Below, piece by piece: positions 10,501-19,039 of a stretch of 64,000 nucleotides of DNA (positions are counted from its first letter, which is position 1; each line of letters begins with the position of its first letter). This DNA is from a virus. The notes under the pieces were generated by a model. It was not told the origin of the DNA, ran no database searches, and saw only the letters and a program-made list of their open reading frames with translations. Both the position numbers and the translations under genes were made by a program. The stretch is from positions 1 through 64,000 of the IMG/VR virus record IMGVR_UViG_3300021961_000044. One strand, given 5' to 3'.

Positions 10501-13500
10501 TAGTGTTTTTGAATCTTCCAGAACTTCAAATCAATTTGAGGTTTCTAGAATTGGCGAAATAGGAATATCTTCAAACGCAAAAGTGCAGTTGAAGATAAAC
10601 AAAAATATTCCAAAAGTTTTGTATTATAATTTTTCTCCAATAAACACAAACATTATTCCAGAAGAAAAATCGACAATTATTAGAGATGATGGAGTAACTG
10701 GATATAATGAAATTGTTAGAAATAAGAGTTTATATTCCGGAAAGCATAATGTAACTGTTTCATCCGGAACAACTTTCAAATATACACTCGACAAGCAACC
10801 AGAGTCTACTTCATATGAAAGATCTTCTTCCATATTGCATTATTCGACAAATTCTAAGAACGCATATGGACCTATAGAATCAATTTCTATTAAAAATGGA
10901 GGAAATAACTTTAGAAGACTTCCAGGTTTGTCTACATCCTTTATTTCTGATTTAGGTAGCAATGCAATATTATCACTGTCGGGATCTAATATAGGAAAAA
11001 TTGTATCTAAAAAGATAATTGATATTGGATATGACTTGCCATCCGATAAAACTTTAAAACCAAAAGCAAAATTACCACAAGTTTGCACTATCGAATCTCT
11101 TTCTTCAATAGAAAGTATTTCTATAACTTCTTTTGGAAGAGGATACACTGTTGCTCCGCAATTAGTCCTTATAGATGGAAGAAGAAAAGAAGTACTTCCA
11201 GAAGTCGATTTGAAATTCAAACTGGGAGACGTGAAGGTTGAGATTCTCAAAAATACATATGCACTGTCCAGAACCACTCCTATTATAATACCAATCTATA
11301 ATTCCAATGGTGTTGGAATTTCTAGCTTATCATTCAATTCTTCAGATCAAACAGTTACAGCAACTTTATCAGTTGGATTTAGTACAGCAGAGTCCTTCCC
11401 GTTCAATGTTGGAGATGAAATTTTTGTAGAAAATGCAAGTGTAACTGGAGCAACTGGAAACATTAAGGGATTTAATTCTAACGAATATAATTACAATTTC
11501 TTCGAAGTCACACAGGTATCGAAAAATATTGGTGGAATTGGAATTGTTACTTATAGTATGTCTAACGTTTTGGATGATAATGGCGATGTAGCTAATTTTG
11601 ATGCTACTAATTCTGCAGTAAGGATTATTCCTCGCAAATACATGCCTACATTTGATGTCAAAGTCAGCTCAAATTCATTTGCTATTGGAGAAACTGCTAA
11701 ATTTGGAAATAATAATGAATGCATTATTGAAGGATATAATTCAAATGCAAATATCTTAAAGGTAAGAGCACAAGAACAAATATCTGTTGGCGATATTATT
11801 GAAGGAAAATCTACACAAACAAAAGCAACTGTTAATGAAGTTGAAAGTTATGATGGATTCTATTCCATTGAAAGTTCTTCCTTAAGAAAAGGAGGATGGG
11901 AAAATAATGCTGGATTCTTGGGAGATAATTCTACTAGACTCCAAGATAATGATTATTATCAAAACTTCTCATACTCGATCAAATCAAGAGTTCCATTAGA
12001 AACTTGGGACGATGCTGTTAGTTCATTAAATCACACCACCGGATTTAAGAAGTTCTCTGACTTGCAAATTGAATCTAAACTCGATTATGTTTCCAATCGT
12101 GATCTTGTTGTCGATCTTCCTGCGCCAAACGACATTCCTGGAATTCAAGTTATTGTCGATTTAATTGGAATGGGAGATCTTAATTGTGTTTATGATTTCG
12201 ACTTAGTAAAAGAAAATTCATTCACAGTTGATGGAAAAATAGTATCCGATGAAATAATTTTCCAAAATGCAATTCTTACTGATTACTCAGAATCTATTGG
12301 AAATAGAGTATTGATTATTGATGATATTTCGTATCTGTTTAATAGCAACCCAAGACCAACAAGATTTAGTCCAGTTGCTAGATTTGACCTTGCAGATAGT
12401 AGAGTTAGAAAATTTATCACATATGCAAAAGACATTAGATACACTGGAGAAAGACAAGTACTCTTAGTAACTCTTCTTTATGATAATGATAATCTTTCAT
12501 ACATGAATCAATTTGGAAGAGTTGAATCTGTTTCCGATCTCGGATCTTTTGACTTCGCTATCTCTGGAACTGAGGGTGTTCTTAATTTCTATCCAGTAAA
12601 ATATTCCTTAAATGATTATGCAGTTTCAGCTTTAACCATTGGAATTAATGATTCCTACGTTTCTGGTCTTGGAACAACTACCATTGGAGATAGTGTAAGA
12701 ATCGTAGGAGCTTCAAAATCGGATGTAGTTTCTTCTATTGTTGAAATTCCAAGCTATTATAGTTCGGTTAAAGGAATTGTAGAGATAACAGGACATAATG
12801 GAGAATATGAGTACAACGAATTCAATTTGGTCCATAACGGAACTGAAATTGAATTTATTGATTATGGTCAGTTATCAAATCACAGTTATGATATATTCTC
12901 TGGATCTGGACTGGGAACTTTCTGGCCTTACATTAGTGGATCTACATTAAAAGTAGATTTTACCACTAACTTGGGACTATCTACAACTGGTTTTGGTGCT
13001 ACCGTTAACGCTTGGTTTGTTGCTCTTGCTGACACAAATTATAGTGGAATTGGATCGACAGCACTTAGATATGGAGAACTTAAATCCTCCTATGTAGCTA
13101 TATCATCATCATCAACTCCGACAACTCATATAGTATCGGATTATGTTGATCTTTATGATGGAGGTTATTTCTTAGTACAGGCATCAGACCCAGATAGCGG
13201 AGATCATCAATTCTCCGAAGTTGTCGCTGTTGATGACGATAGCGATGGTTTCATTACCGAATTTGCTATTCTTGAGACAAATCAAAATCTTGGAGTTGTA
13301 GGAATTTCTAAGACTGATGATATAACCAAGATAACATTTGAACCAGTAGCAGATAGAAATATCCAGGTCAAAGTTTTCTCCCATCTAATCCGTCCTACAA
13401 ATGATACAGGAACAAATATAACATTAGATTTCAATAATTCTATCGTTGACAGTTATCAAGGTTTATATGAAGGCACCTTATCAAACATCAAGAGAGCTTT

Positions 13501-16500
13501 CCCACTTAACCATGACAATAATCCAATTTTTAGAAGAGAAGTAGACTGCTCATCTTCTACAAATGTCAATGTTTCAAACAATACTATTCAAATTCCAAAC
13601 CATTATTTCGTAAGTGGAGAGGAAGTTCAGTATAGAGTTGCAGGAACAGGTTCATCTAATGCTATTGGAATTGCATCTACAAGTTTTGTTGGTGTAGGAA
13701 TAACAACAAAACTTCCAGGATCAGTTTATATAATCAAACTTAATGAGTCAGAAGTTCAATTAGCAAGAACAGCTGCGGAAGCACTTGCTTATGTTCCTGT
13801 ACCAATTAACATAACATCAGTAGGAATTGGAACATCACATAGTTTCACTTCTAAAAAGCAAAATTCAAAGGTCGTTGTTGCCATCGACAATGTTATTCAA
13901 TCTCCAATTGTTTCTACAGCAATTACAGCAAGTTTAGCAAAAGCAACAACTACTACTGAAAATGTACTTGAATTTTCTGGAATTACGTCGTTCTTTGGAA
14001 CAGATTTGATTCAAATTGATGATGAAATTATGAGAATTCAATCTATTGGTGTAGGAGCAACGAATAGTGTAAGGGTCAGAAGAGCATGGATGGGAACTGG
14101 TCTGGCTGGACACGGAACAGACGCTAAGATTACAAAAATTAATGGAAACTATAATATTATTGACAGTACAATTAACTTTGTAGATCCTCCATATGGACAA
14201 ACTCCACTTTCCACATCCACAAACAAACCATCGGAAAGAGATTGGATCGGTATAACAACTGGATCTAAATTCCAAGGAAGATCTTTCATGAGATCTGGTA
14301 CTCAAGGTTCAGATGAAGAAACATACACAAGAAATTACATCTTTGATGATATTTCTGAAAACTTTGACGGACAAACTAAGGTATTCACTCTCACTTCATC
14401 GGGATCAAGTGTAACTCAAATAGCAGACAAAAATGCTATTATCACAATTAACGATATTTTCCAAGGTCCAGGTCTTACAAGAGATTATACTTTAATTTCT
14501 GATGAAACTGTCGGAATAACATCAATCCAGTTTACTGGAACAGCAAGTTCCGTGGGTTATGATGTTAATAATGCATCTATTCCTGTTGGTGGTGTTATCG
14601 TTTCTGTTGGTTCTACATTTGGATTTGGATTGCAAGATTTAGTTTCTGCTGGTGGAACCGCTGTTGTTTCTGCAGCTGGAACAATCGCATCAATTAGCAT
14701 TGGAAATAGCGGATCTGGATATAGATCAGGAATTCAAACTGTTGTCAATGTTGGAGTTTATACATCTTCAACCTCAACTTACAGTATAACCAACATCGGA
14801 ACAGCAGCAATTAGTAATGGACACATTGTTAGTGTTGCTATTACAAACCCAGGTGCAGGATATACTAACACTAGTGCTCCTTACGTAGTATTTGATGCTC
14901 CACTTTCTTATTCCAATATACCTCTTGTCTATAGTTCACAATCAACACCAGGTTTCGGGACAGAAGCAAAAATTAATATTGTTGTTGGATCTGCTTCCAG
15001 TGTCGTTGATTTTGAAATTATTAATCTTGGATATGGTTATGGAAACGGAGAAATCCTTACAGTTGAAACTGGAGGACCCACAGGAATTCCAACTGATCCA
15101 ACTAAACCATATAGCGAATTCCAAATATCAATTCAACAAATTTTCAATGATAGATTTGCTGGATGGTCAATTGGACAACTTCAGATAATTGATGACGTAT
15201 CATCGCAATTTAATGGCACTGATTCAATTTTCCCAATTAGAGTTGCGGGTGATTTGATTTCTATTAGATCTTCTAGAGGATCAAACATCGACGTTCAAGC
15301 AACATTATTGGTATTTGTTAATGATGTTCTTCAAGTTCCAGGAGAAGGTTATTTGTTCCCAGGTGGAAGTTTGATTGAATTTACAGAACCTCCAAAATCT
15401 GGAGACACTTGCAAGATCCTTTTCTATAAGGGAAGTGGTGATATTGATGTTGTCGATAGAGATATTGTTGAGACTGTAAAGGTTGGAGATGAACTGACTA
15501 TTAATTATAATCCAGATTTAGGACAAACAACAATTTTCCAAGAAGAAGCAAGAACAGTAACAGAAATCAAGTCAATTGATTTTGTTGGCACTAATCCTTA
15601 CTTTGGACCAGGAAATAGTGATAATGAACAAATGATTAGACCAGTTACTTGGTGCAAGCAAACTGAAGACAAGATTATTGATGAAAAAGAAGTTGGAAAG
15701 GACAGAGATCATTACGAAGCGAATATATTCCCAACTGCTTATGTCACACAAACAGTAGGAACTGGTGTAACGATTATCTATGTCGATACATTAAGAACCT
15801 TGTTTAATGCTGCAAATGAAAACAATGCATCTTTACTCTTCCAGAATAAGATTAACATCTTATCACAGGATTCATTCACTTCCGCTGCTGCTACAGCAAC
15901 AGTTTCTTCTGCGGGAACTATAACTTCATTTACAATCAGCGATGGTGGATCTGGATTTGCATCCATTCCTTCTGTAACTCTTTCCAATCCAATTGGAATT
16001 GGATCAACGGCGTCTGCTACAGCAAGTATTCTCAATGGGTCTGTTGTTGCTATTGCAGTTTCCAATCCTGGATCTGGATATGCATCGACAAATCCTCCAA
16101 AAGTCCTTATTCAAGATGAACCATCTGTATTAGAAACTGATAATGTTCAGAGTTATAGTGGAGATTATGGAACAATTGTAGGATTTGGTGTTACTACTAG
16201 TGGTTTGACCACAAAAGTAATATTTGATCTTTTCATTCCTACAGATTCAGATCTAAGAGGAACCCACTATGTTTCTTCCGCAAGCACTATTAGCGGAATT
16301 AGCACTGGTGACTATTTTGTAGTCAGAGATTCCAATATTGGTTTTGCAGTAACTAATTTTGAAACTAGAAGAACCAACAGCACCACAATCGGTATTTGCA
16401 AATCTCATTTTGATGGCGTATATCAAGTAAATGACTTCCACGTAACATTTAGACCTGTTACTGGAATTGGCACCGTATCTGTAGTAAGAGTATTTGCTAA

Positions 16501-16879
16501 TGTTGCTGGACTTGGTTCCCAAAGTCTTTCAAATATTACTGGAATTGGATCTGTTGGATTGGGAGTTACTTCCCTTGGTGGAAATATTGAGTATTCTCAA
16601 GTTGCAATTAGTAGTGTAACTTTCGATAGTAGCACAATTACTTTCGATAGCACATTATATTCCTTTGATAATCAAGGAAATATAACTGGTATTGCTTTCA
16701 GCGGCAATGTTTTGGATTCTGCATTCTTCGGAAGATATAGTTGGGGTAAAATTGTTGTTGAAGGAAGAACTTCTTCGAACGAATTTAATTTCTATGGAGA
16801 TAATGGTGTCACTGGAATCAGTACTTCTGCTCTGATTACAAGAGAAAGATACTTAAAATATAGGAACTACATTAATTAA
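4586..16879 (+). CDS. Giant gp7-like baseplate protein with YHYH domain (4097 aa)
   Basis: Position after gp6 is that of T4 gp7, the wedge initiator. Residues about 10-240 resemble the C-terminal third of T4 gp7: FPAVQEFFTKYYLSQEYPGG, then (about 203-236) RFIKQIKDFYKTRGTDESF with ILFKALYGEKAEI, which parallels FFESRSYDFYSTKGIEASYK and FLFKVLYNEEVEIE of T4 gp7 (1032 residues). The remaining 3800 residues are beta-rich repeats: at least seven HGFxxGDxVxY units, several GSGYxxxP units, and a YHYH-like domain near residue 1268 (SPIIGYAYDGNPIYGP, then NGRFCVTPEYPNGTYAYF). Many VGIGTT links occur. There is no internal stop or frame change. Probably a wedge initiator fused to a very long adhesin or scaffold. 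The gp7 link is inference from weak similarity and synteny. Confidence 0.75.
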   Translation: MTSSRIKFNQIVADQFPTYIREEFPAVQEFFTKYYLSQEYPGGALDLLNNIDKYNSIEEVSDRYVNDAELTLPIGLFDTEINVASTQGFPDNYGLIKVDNELILYTEKSNIQFKGCVRGFLGITSYEDPLNPENFIFSTSNQEKHDLQYSPEGVGLKRVTNLSALFLKEFFKKVKYRLAPGFENRELFSGTDEETNKEIAIKQSRFIKQIKDFYKTRGTDESFKILFKALYGEKAEIVRPKEFLFRPSDSQFQVTKDFIVTPISGNPAELERNTLQQDEYKDITRAYAPVAKVEKVTTGFTTSNYWRVSIDANYDRDIIINGSIYGNFKAHAKTKVIGNISAGSSYIDVDSTLGFPQDGELYVAYSDGTVGVVTYKNKSLTQFFDCTNITNTIKDTENIFINTYAYGYSNVDQSLIKVRITPVLENPSENTNNHYYENGELIDIKSLGEDASTNDIWTINSSPTYQVKSVSLVDSQQKLYSISTFDTILLKIGNTISIEDTTGTKTEAVVFDITSANALSVRSDTLLDVNKKYTFTKKLSKVNATYFTNISHLNSNVENVYIDGNKTLIASPSIPSYRNQPLDVTSKKIIFSGTFPPVGVGSTNTYNISPLKDHGFYTGDAVYYSFPVKETLDTFSGVTQTTYPEGNLGSNFEEGLYFIKRIDENNVQFAKGRSDLFYGNFVSTPSPVTITGQVLEVYNLKGKTLGTQKLLREISKPEKDGKKYETTPGTKTGIFVNGVELQNYKSTDTVYYGSIQKIDVSAPGEDYDIINPPILHISDSVGTGATGYVSVSGSLKELRIISPGFNYIETPVIKVTGGNGTGAKAAVKLNQVTHYINFNSTVLGQKVGIGTTVSTIGFTTYHKFTNAEKVLYKNNGGQVISGLSTNSVYYVNVVDPYTVKLHQTENQAVLGVGTVVLLDYGTGNHTLESVSKKNVISKINIISEGQGYTNRKLTTGIVGINTASNTITIPNHNFSTGERIVYDVDGTSVVGLIPKTSYYIDKKDNDSFRLYQSGIGSDGQVYNTKLYADLRNVGLGTHIFNYPEIEVTIEGKIGISSLSTEDFKARVQPIFRGSVESVHLSNDGVGYGSSEILNFNREPLINLQTGEEAQLTPIVNNGQVVEVLVNSKGSGYNSSPTLQVVGSGVGAVITPVVVNGQIESVNVIHGGVSYNRQDTSINVISSGKGAKFSATIKTWTVNNVIANYEQFTGDDGFITNGTNLQYGLQYTHLYSPRSLRQSLFGIDSKGNKVYGSVDLKINNGFEIDSLYHSPIIGYAYDGNPIYGPYAYSTLTGGVIKQVKSGYRLSLANDRPPFPEGFFVEDYTFYPSSDPLVLDENNGRFCVTPEYPNGTYAYFSSISEKPDSTGIYKGYKSPVFPYVVGNCYNNIPNNYNFKSLSNQNDVDLNQTNYIRVTNTHKIKGKQSSYNYIDIPNSLNQKTEIKSTSKGSIDGVGIVTGGQNYKVGDRPIINFEGSGGYGTLLEVDKISGKEITSISVATSSISNVEFLPISNGGSFLAIAPNPHYWANTNKVVVSGLSTTNTLLAGAYRAGISTDRYVLTVGVGTAGVTGIVTYLNIFGDLSYPSLKENDILSIGTEDVKVLSVDHETSRIRVLRGQNGTVSTAHTNTTTIRQNHRKFKINVGYKTTFNYTINKEFYFNPIDSLALTVGIGTTIVFSNPGAGKTNIFVPQKSIYLPDHGLKTGDQILYRTYGGDPIEVSVGGISADYSVSDQEIFYVAKISNDLIGIATVKVGLGSTGSFVGAGDSIRESSTLYFTGIGTGVYHSFKTQYPNVVTGSAEKNEVTVSLANTHGLFNNETVFVDVNVGGSKTVTVKYNDKARRILIDPKSFTSVGVNTSKSEITITNHGFRSGDKVVHTTTSNGYGPIDGELYYVIVVDNNTIKLSQKKSDALSSIPSYIGITSAYSGEIGLVNPPIQVYEDSTLVFDVSDSSLRFLQQSTEYSAFEMLFHSDLSFNSVFESSRTSNQFEVSRIGEIGISSNAKVQLKINKNIPKVLYYNFSPINTNIIPEEKSTIIRDDGVTGYNEIVRNKSLYSGKHNVTVSSGTTFKYTLDKQPESTSYERSSSILHYSTNSKNAYGPIESISIKNGGNNFRRLPGLSTSFISDLGSNAILSLSGSNIGKIVSKKIIDIGYDLPSDKTLKPKAKLPQVCTIESLSSIESISITSFGRGYTVAPQLVLIDGRRKEVLPEVDLKFKLGDVKVEILKNTYALSRTTPIIIPIYNSNGVGISSLSFNSSDQTVTATLSVGFSTAESFPFNVGDEIFVENASVTGATGNIKGFNSNEYNYNFFEVTQVSKNIGGIGIVTYSMSNVLDDNGDVANFDATNSAVRIIPRKYMPTFDVKVSSNSFAIGETAKFGNNNECIIEGYNSNANILKVRAQEQISVGDIIEGKSTQTKATVNEVESYDGFYSIESSSLRKGGWENNAGFLGDNSTRLQDNDYYQNFSYSIKSRVPLETWDDAVSSLNHTTGFKKFSDLQIESKLDYVSNRDLVVDLPAPNDIPGIQVIVDLIGMGDLNCVYDFDLVKENSFTVDGKIVSDEIIFQNAILTDYSESIGNRVLIIDDISYLFNSNPRPTRFSPVARFDLADSRVRKFITYAKDIRYTGERQVLLVTLLYDNDNLSYMNQFGRVESVSDLGSFDFAISGTEGVLNFYPVKYSLNDYAVSALTIGINDSYVSGLGTTTIGDSVRIVGASKSDVVSSIVEIPSYYSSVKGIVEITGHNGEYEYNEFNLVHNGTEIEFIDYGQLSNHSYDIFSGSGLGTFWPYISGSTLKVDFTTNLGLSTTGFGATVNAWFVALADTNYSGIGSTALRYGELKSSYVAISSSSTPTTHIVSDYVDLYDGGYFLVQASDPDSGDHQFSEVVAVDDDSDGFITEFAILETNQNLGVVGISKTDDITKITFEPVADRNIQVKVFSHLIRPTNDTGTNITLDFNNSIVDSYQGLYEGTLSNIKRAFPLNHDNNPIFRREVDCSSSTNVNVSNNTIQIPNHYFVSGEEVQYRVAGTGSSNAIGIASTSFVGVGITTKLPGSVYIIKLNESEVQLARTAAEALAYVPVPINITSVGIGTSHSFTSKKQNSKVVVAIDNVIQSPIVSTAITASLAKATTTTENVLEFSGITSFFGTDLIQIDDEIMRIQSIGVGATNSVRVRRAWMGTGLAGHGTDAKITKINGNYNIIDSTINFVDPPYGQTPLSTSTNKPSERDWIGITTGSKFQGRSFMRSGTQGSDEETYTRNYIFDDISENFDGQTKVFTLTSSGSSVTQIADKNAIITINDIFQGPGLTRDYTLISDETVGITSIQFTGTASSVGYDVNNASIPVGGVIVSVGSTFGFGLQDLVSAGGTAVVSAAGTIASISIGNSGSGYRSGIQTVVNVGVYTSSTSTYSITNIGTAAISNGHIVSVAITNPGAGYTNTSAPYVVFDAPLSYSNIPLVYSSQSTPGFGTEAKINIVVGSASSVVDFEIINLGYGYGNGEILTVETGGPTGIPTDPTKPYSEFQISIQQIFNDRFAGWSIGQLQIIDDVSSQFNGTDSIFPIRVAGDLISIRSSRGSNIDVQATLLVFVNDVLQVPGEGYLFPGGSLIEFTEPPKSGDTCKILFYKGSGDIDVVDRDIVETVKVGDELTINYNPDLGQTTIFQEEARTVTEIKSIDFVGTNPYFGPGNSDNEQMIRPVTWCKQTEDKIIDEKEVGKDRDHYEANIFPTAYVTQTVGTGVTIIYVDTLRTLFNAANENNASLLFQNKINILSQDSFTSAAATATVSSAGTITSFTISDGGSGFASIPSVTLSNPIGIGSTASATASILNGSVVAIAVSNPGSGYASTNPPKVLIQDEPSVLETDNVQSYSGDYGTIVGFGVTTSGLTTKVIFDLFIPTDSDLRGTHYVSSASTISGISTGDYFVVRDSNIGFAVTNFETRRTNSTTIGICKSHFDGVYQVNDFHVTFRPVTGIGTVSVVRVFANVAGLGSQSLSNITGIGSVGLGVTSLGGNIEYSQVAISSVTFDSSTITFDSTLYSFDNQGNITGIAFSGNVLDSAFFGRYSWGKIVVEGRTSSNEFNFYGDNGVTGISTSALITRERYLKYRNYIN

Positions 16880-16880
16880 A

Positions 16881-16888
16881 CCTAAATA
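16881..16888 (+). promoter_or_regulatory. T4-type late promoter
   Basis: CCTAAATA in the 30-base gap after the giant gene, 21 bases before the ATG of the next gene. CTAAATA is the commonest variant of the late octamer in this window. Confidence 0.6.
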
Positions 16889-16909
16889 CTTTTAAAATCT
16901 TTTGCGATA

Positions 16910-19009
16910 ATGGCAGTACAAGGAATAGGCACAGGATCTAGTCCAAATGATGGAAACGGTGATAGTCTACTAGCAGGTGCTCTAAAAATAAATTCTAATT
17001 TTGATGAATTATATACTCTCCTTGGAGATGGGACCACATTAACTTCCAATGTGGTCAATGAACTTGTTGCAGGAAGCAATGTTTCTCTTTCTGCTACAAC
17101 AGGAAAAATTACCATCACTGCAACTGGAACCTCAAGTGCATTAGATTCTGTTTGGAGAACTACAGATGTAGGAATTAACACAGTTTCTAACGTTGGAATT
17201 GGAAGCACTGGTCCTGAGTCAGCATTAACCGTTTCTGGAGACGCTAAAGTTTCTGGTGTTGTCACTGCAACTTCTTTTGTTGGAAATTTAACTGGTGATG
17301 TAACTGGTGGTGCTACACAAGTATTCATTAGTACAACCACTTCCAACTCAATAACTAATACTTCATGGTTAGTTCCTTTTGTTGATGGATCTGGTGGTTC
17401 AAATAAACCACTTTATATTACTGGCGCTGGATGGGGGTTAAGATGGTTCAATCCATCTAAAGCACTGTTCGTTACTAATTCCACTGATGCGGATCAATCT
17501 GCTGATCCTGGAGCAGGAAAGGTAATTATTAGACCCAATGATGTAACAATTGGGGCAAATGTCAAAATTGATGGAAGTTCCGGAATTATTACCGCAACTA
17601 CATTGGAAGGTAATGCCACAGGTCTTACTGGAACTCCAGATTTGAATGTTGGAATTGTAACTGCTGTTAGTTTTGTTGGATCTGGTACTGCTCTAACTGG
17701 TGTTTCTGTTGGTAGCACCGATTATGTCACTGGTATAGCAATTACCATGGCAACAGGAAACTTCAGTGGAAATGTTTCTATTGGAGGAACCACTTCTATT
17801 GAAGGTGGTGTAACATTAGTAACTAATAATTCGACTGTTGCTGGCACTATTGGAACAACTGGAGAAATTAAACAAATTGGTGGAGTTCCATTTTATTATG
17901 ATGGATCTGCCTGGAGAGAGTTTGTTCTTTCTACAGGTGTTAGCACTACTCAAACTGCGGATACCAGTTGGGACAATGTTATCTTAAGATCTACTTATGA
18001 TACAGACTTTTATGATTCTAAATTCGAAGTTCATCCAATCCTAACTGGAGCTGGTGCTACTACTGTATCCAGTCCTGTTAAAATAGGAACAAAATCATTC
18101 AGAAATAATGGATCTACTGGTGCTGGTATATCTTATGCATATAGATCTGAATATGACTTCACTGGTCCATGGACCATAGAATTTTGGATTTACCACGATG
18201 CAACTCCTTCGGATTATCAAACTTTAGTATCACAGTGGTCAATGACCGATACGTCTAATAATTGGACATTTGGTATAATACCAGCTTCTACAAATATATA
18301 CTGGTACTGGTCAAATGAAGCAAAATCAACTAACCAATACGTGGGATACGTACCGACAGCAACTTTCAACAGTACTTATTTAAACAAATGGGTACATTAT
18401 GCACTTGTCAGAGAATCTGATAATGGTTCCATACACTTTTACATCAATGGTGTAGAATCATCTAGTACAATTACGGATCAAGTCATCGACAATGATATAA
18501 CTAGCACCAACGGAGCTGGATTGTATATTGGAGGAATAGAGAGCGACATCATAAACACTTTTAGTTGGAATAATTCCGGTTCTATCGATGCTTCCTTTGA
18601 TGATATTAGAATCTCGACCGTAGCAAGATATACTTCGGTAGGAGTTGCTACAACTGCCACATTTACTCCTTCTACTACTGCTCTTGAGACGACAGGAACA
18701 CTTACTAATGCATATACTCCACCTGGAAACAAACGTGGAGTAATTACTCTTGGAGCAACTCCAAGTTGGAAAGGAACTCCAGGTTGCACAGTTTCCCAAC
18801 AATCTAGTGGAAATTATCGTGTAAGTTTTGCAACTTCATACATTAGTAATCTTGATTATTCAGTTCTTTCACAGGCAACTGATCAAGGATATGCTTCATA
18901 TGTCGGTATCGCCAGATCAACTGAACATGTAGATATTTCGGTCAATAGACAGAGCAATGATGCTGCTGTTGATACTGGTTATTTGACTGTTCAGATAACT
19001 AATCTATAA
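16910..19009 (+). CDS. Baseplate-anchored adhesin, gp9/gp10-type N-terminus with LamG-like domain (699 aa)
   Basis: Residues 1-43 (GNGDSLLAGALKINSNFDEL then YTLLGDG) match the N-terminal baseplate-binding motif shared by T4 gp9 and gp10 (GTGDYLRKGGIKINENFDEL in gp10). Residues about 60-340 are beta-rich fibre repeats such as VSGVVTATSFVGNLTGDVTG. Residues about 362-568 look like a concanavalin A/LamG jelly roll: SFRNNGSTGAGISYAYRSEY, WTIEFWIYHDA, KWVHYALVRESDNGSIHFYI, SFDDIRISTVARYT. These domains often bind carbohydrate. The C-terminal 130 residues are of unknown fold. Inferred role: fibre-like host-contact protein attached to the wedge, between gp7-like and gp8. Whether it is the true counterpart of gp9 or gp10 cannot be decided here. 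Confidence 0.75.
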   Translation: MAVQGIGTGSSPNDGNGDSLLAGALKINSNFDELYTLLGDGTTLTSNVVNELVAGSNVSLSATTGKITITATGTSSALDSVWRTTDVGINTVSNVGIGSTGPESALTVSGDAKVSGVVTATSFVGNLTGDVTGGATQVFISTTTSNSITNTSWLVPFVDGSGGSNKPLYITGAGWGLRWFNPSKALFVTNSTDADQSADPGAGKVIIRPNDVTIGANVKIDGSSGIITATTLEGNATGLTGTPDLNVGIVTAVSFVGSGTALTGVSVGSTDYVTGIAITMATGNFSGNVSIGGTTSIEGGVTLVTNNSTVAGTIGTTGEIKQIGGVPFYYDGSAWREFVLSTGVSTTQTADTSWDNVILRSTYDTDFYDSKFEVHPILTGAGATTVSSPVKIGTKSFRNNGSTGAGISYAYRSEYDFTGPWTIEFWIYHDATPSDYQTLVSQWSMTDTSNNWTFGIIPASTNIYWYWSNEAKSTNQYVGYVPTATFNSTYLNKWVHYALVRESDNGSIHFYINGVESSSTITDQVIDNDITSTNGAGLYIGGIESDIINTFSWNNSGSIDASFDDIRISTVARYTSVGVATTATFTPSTTALETTGTLTNAYTPPGNKRGVITLGATPSWKGTPGCTVSQQSSGNYRVSFATSYISNLDYSVLSQATDQGYASYVGIARSTEHVDISVNRQSNDAAVDTGYLTVQITNL

Positions 19010-19014
19010 TCCTC

Positions 19015-19022
19015 AATAAATA
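19015..19022 (+). promoter_or_regulatory. T4-type late promoter before gp8
   Basis: AATAAATA in the 30-base gap, 17 bases before the gp8 ATG. Confidence 0.65.
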
Positions 19023-19039
19023 ACTAAAAAATTTGCAAA

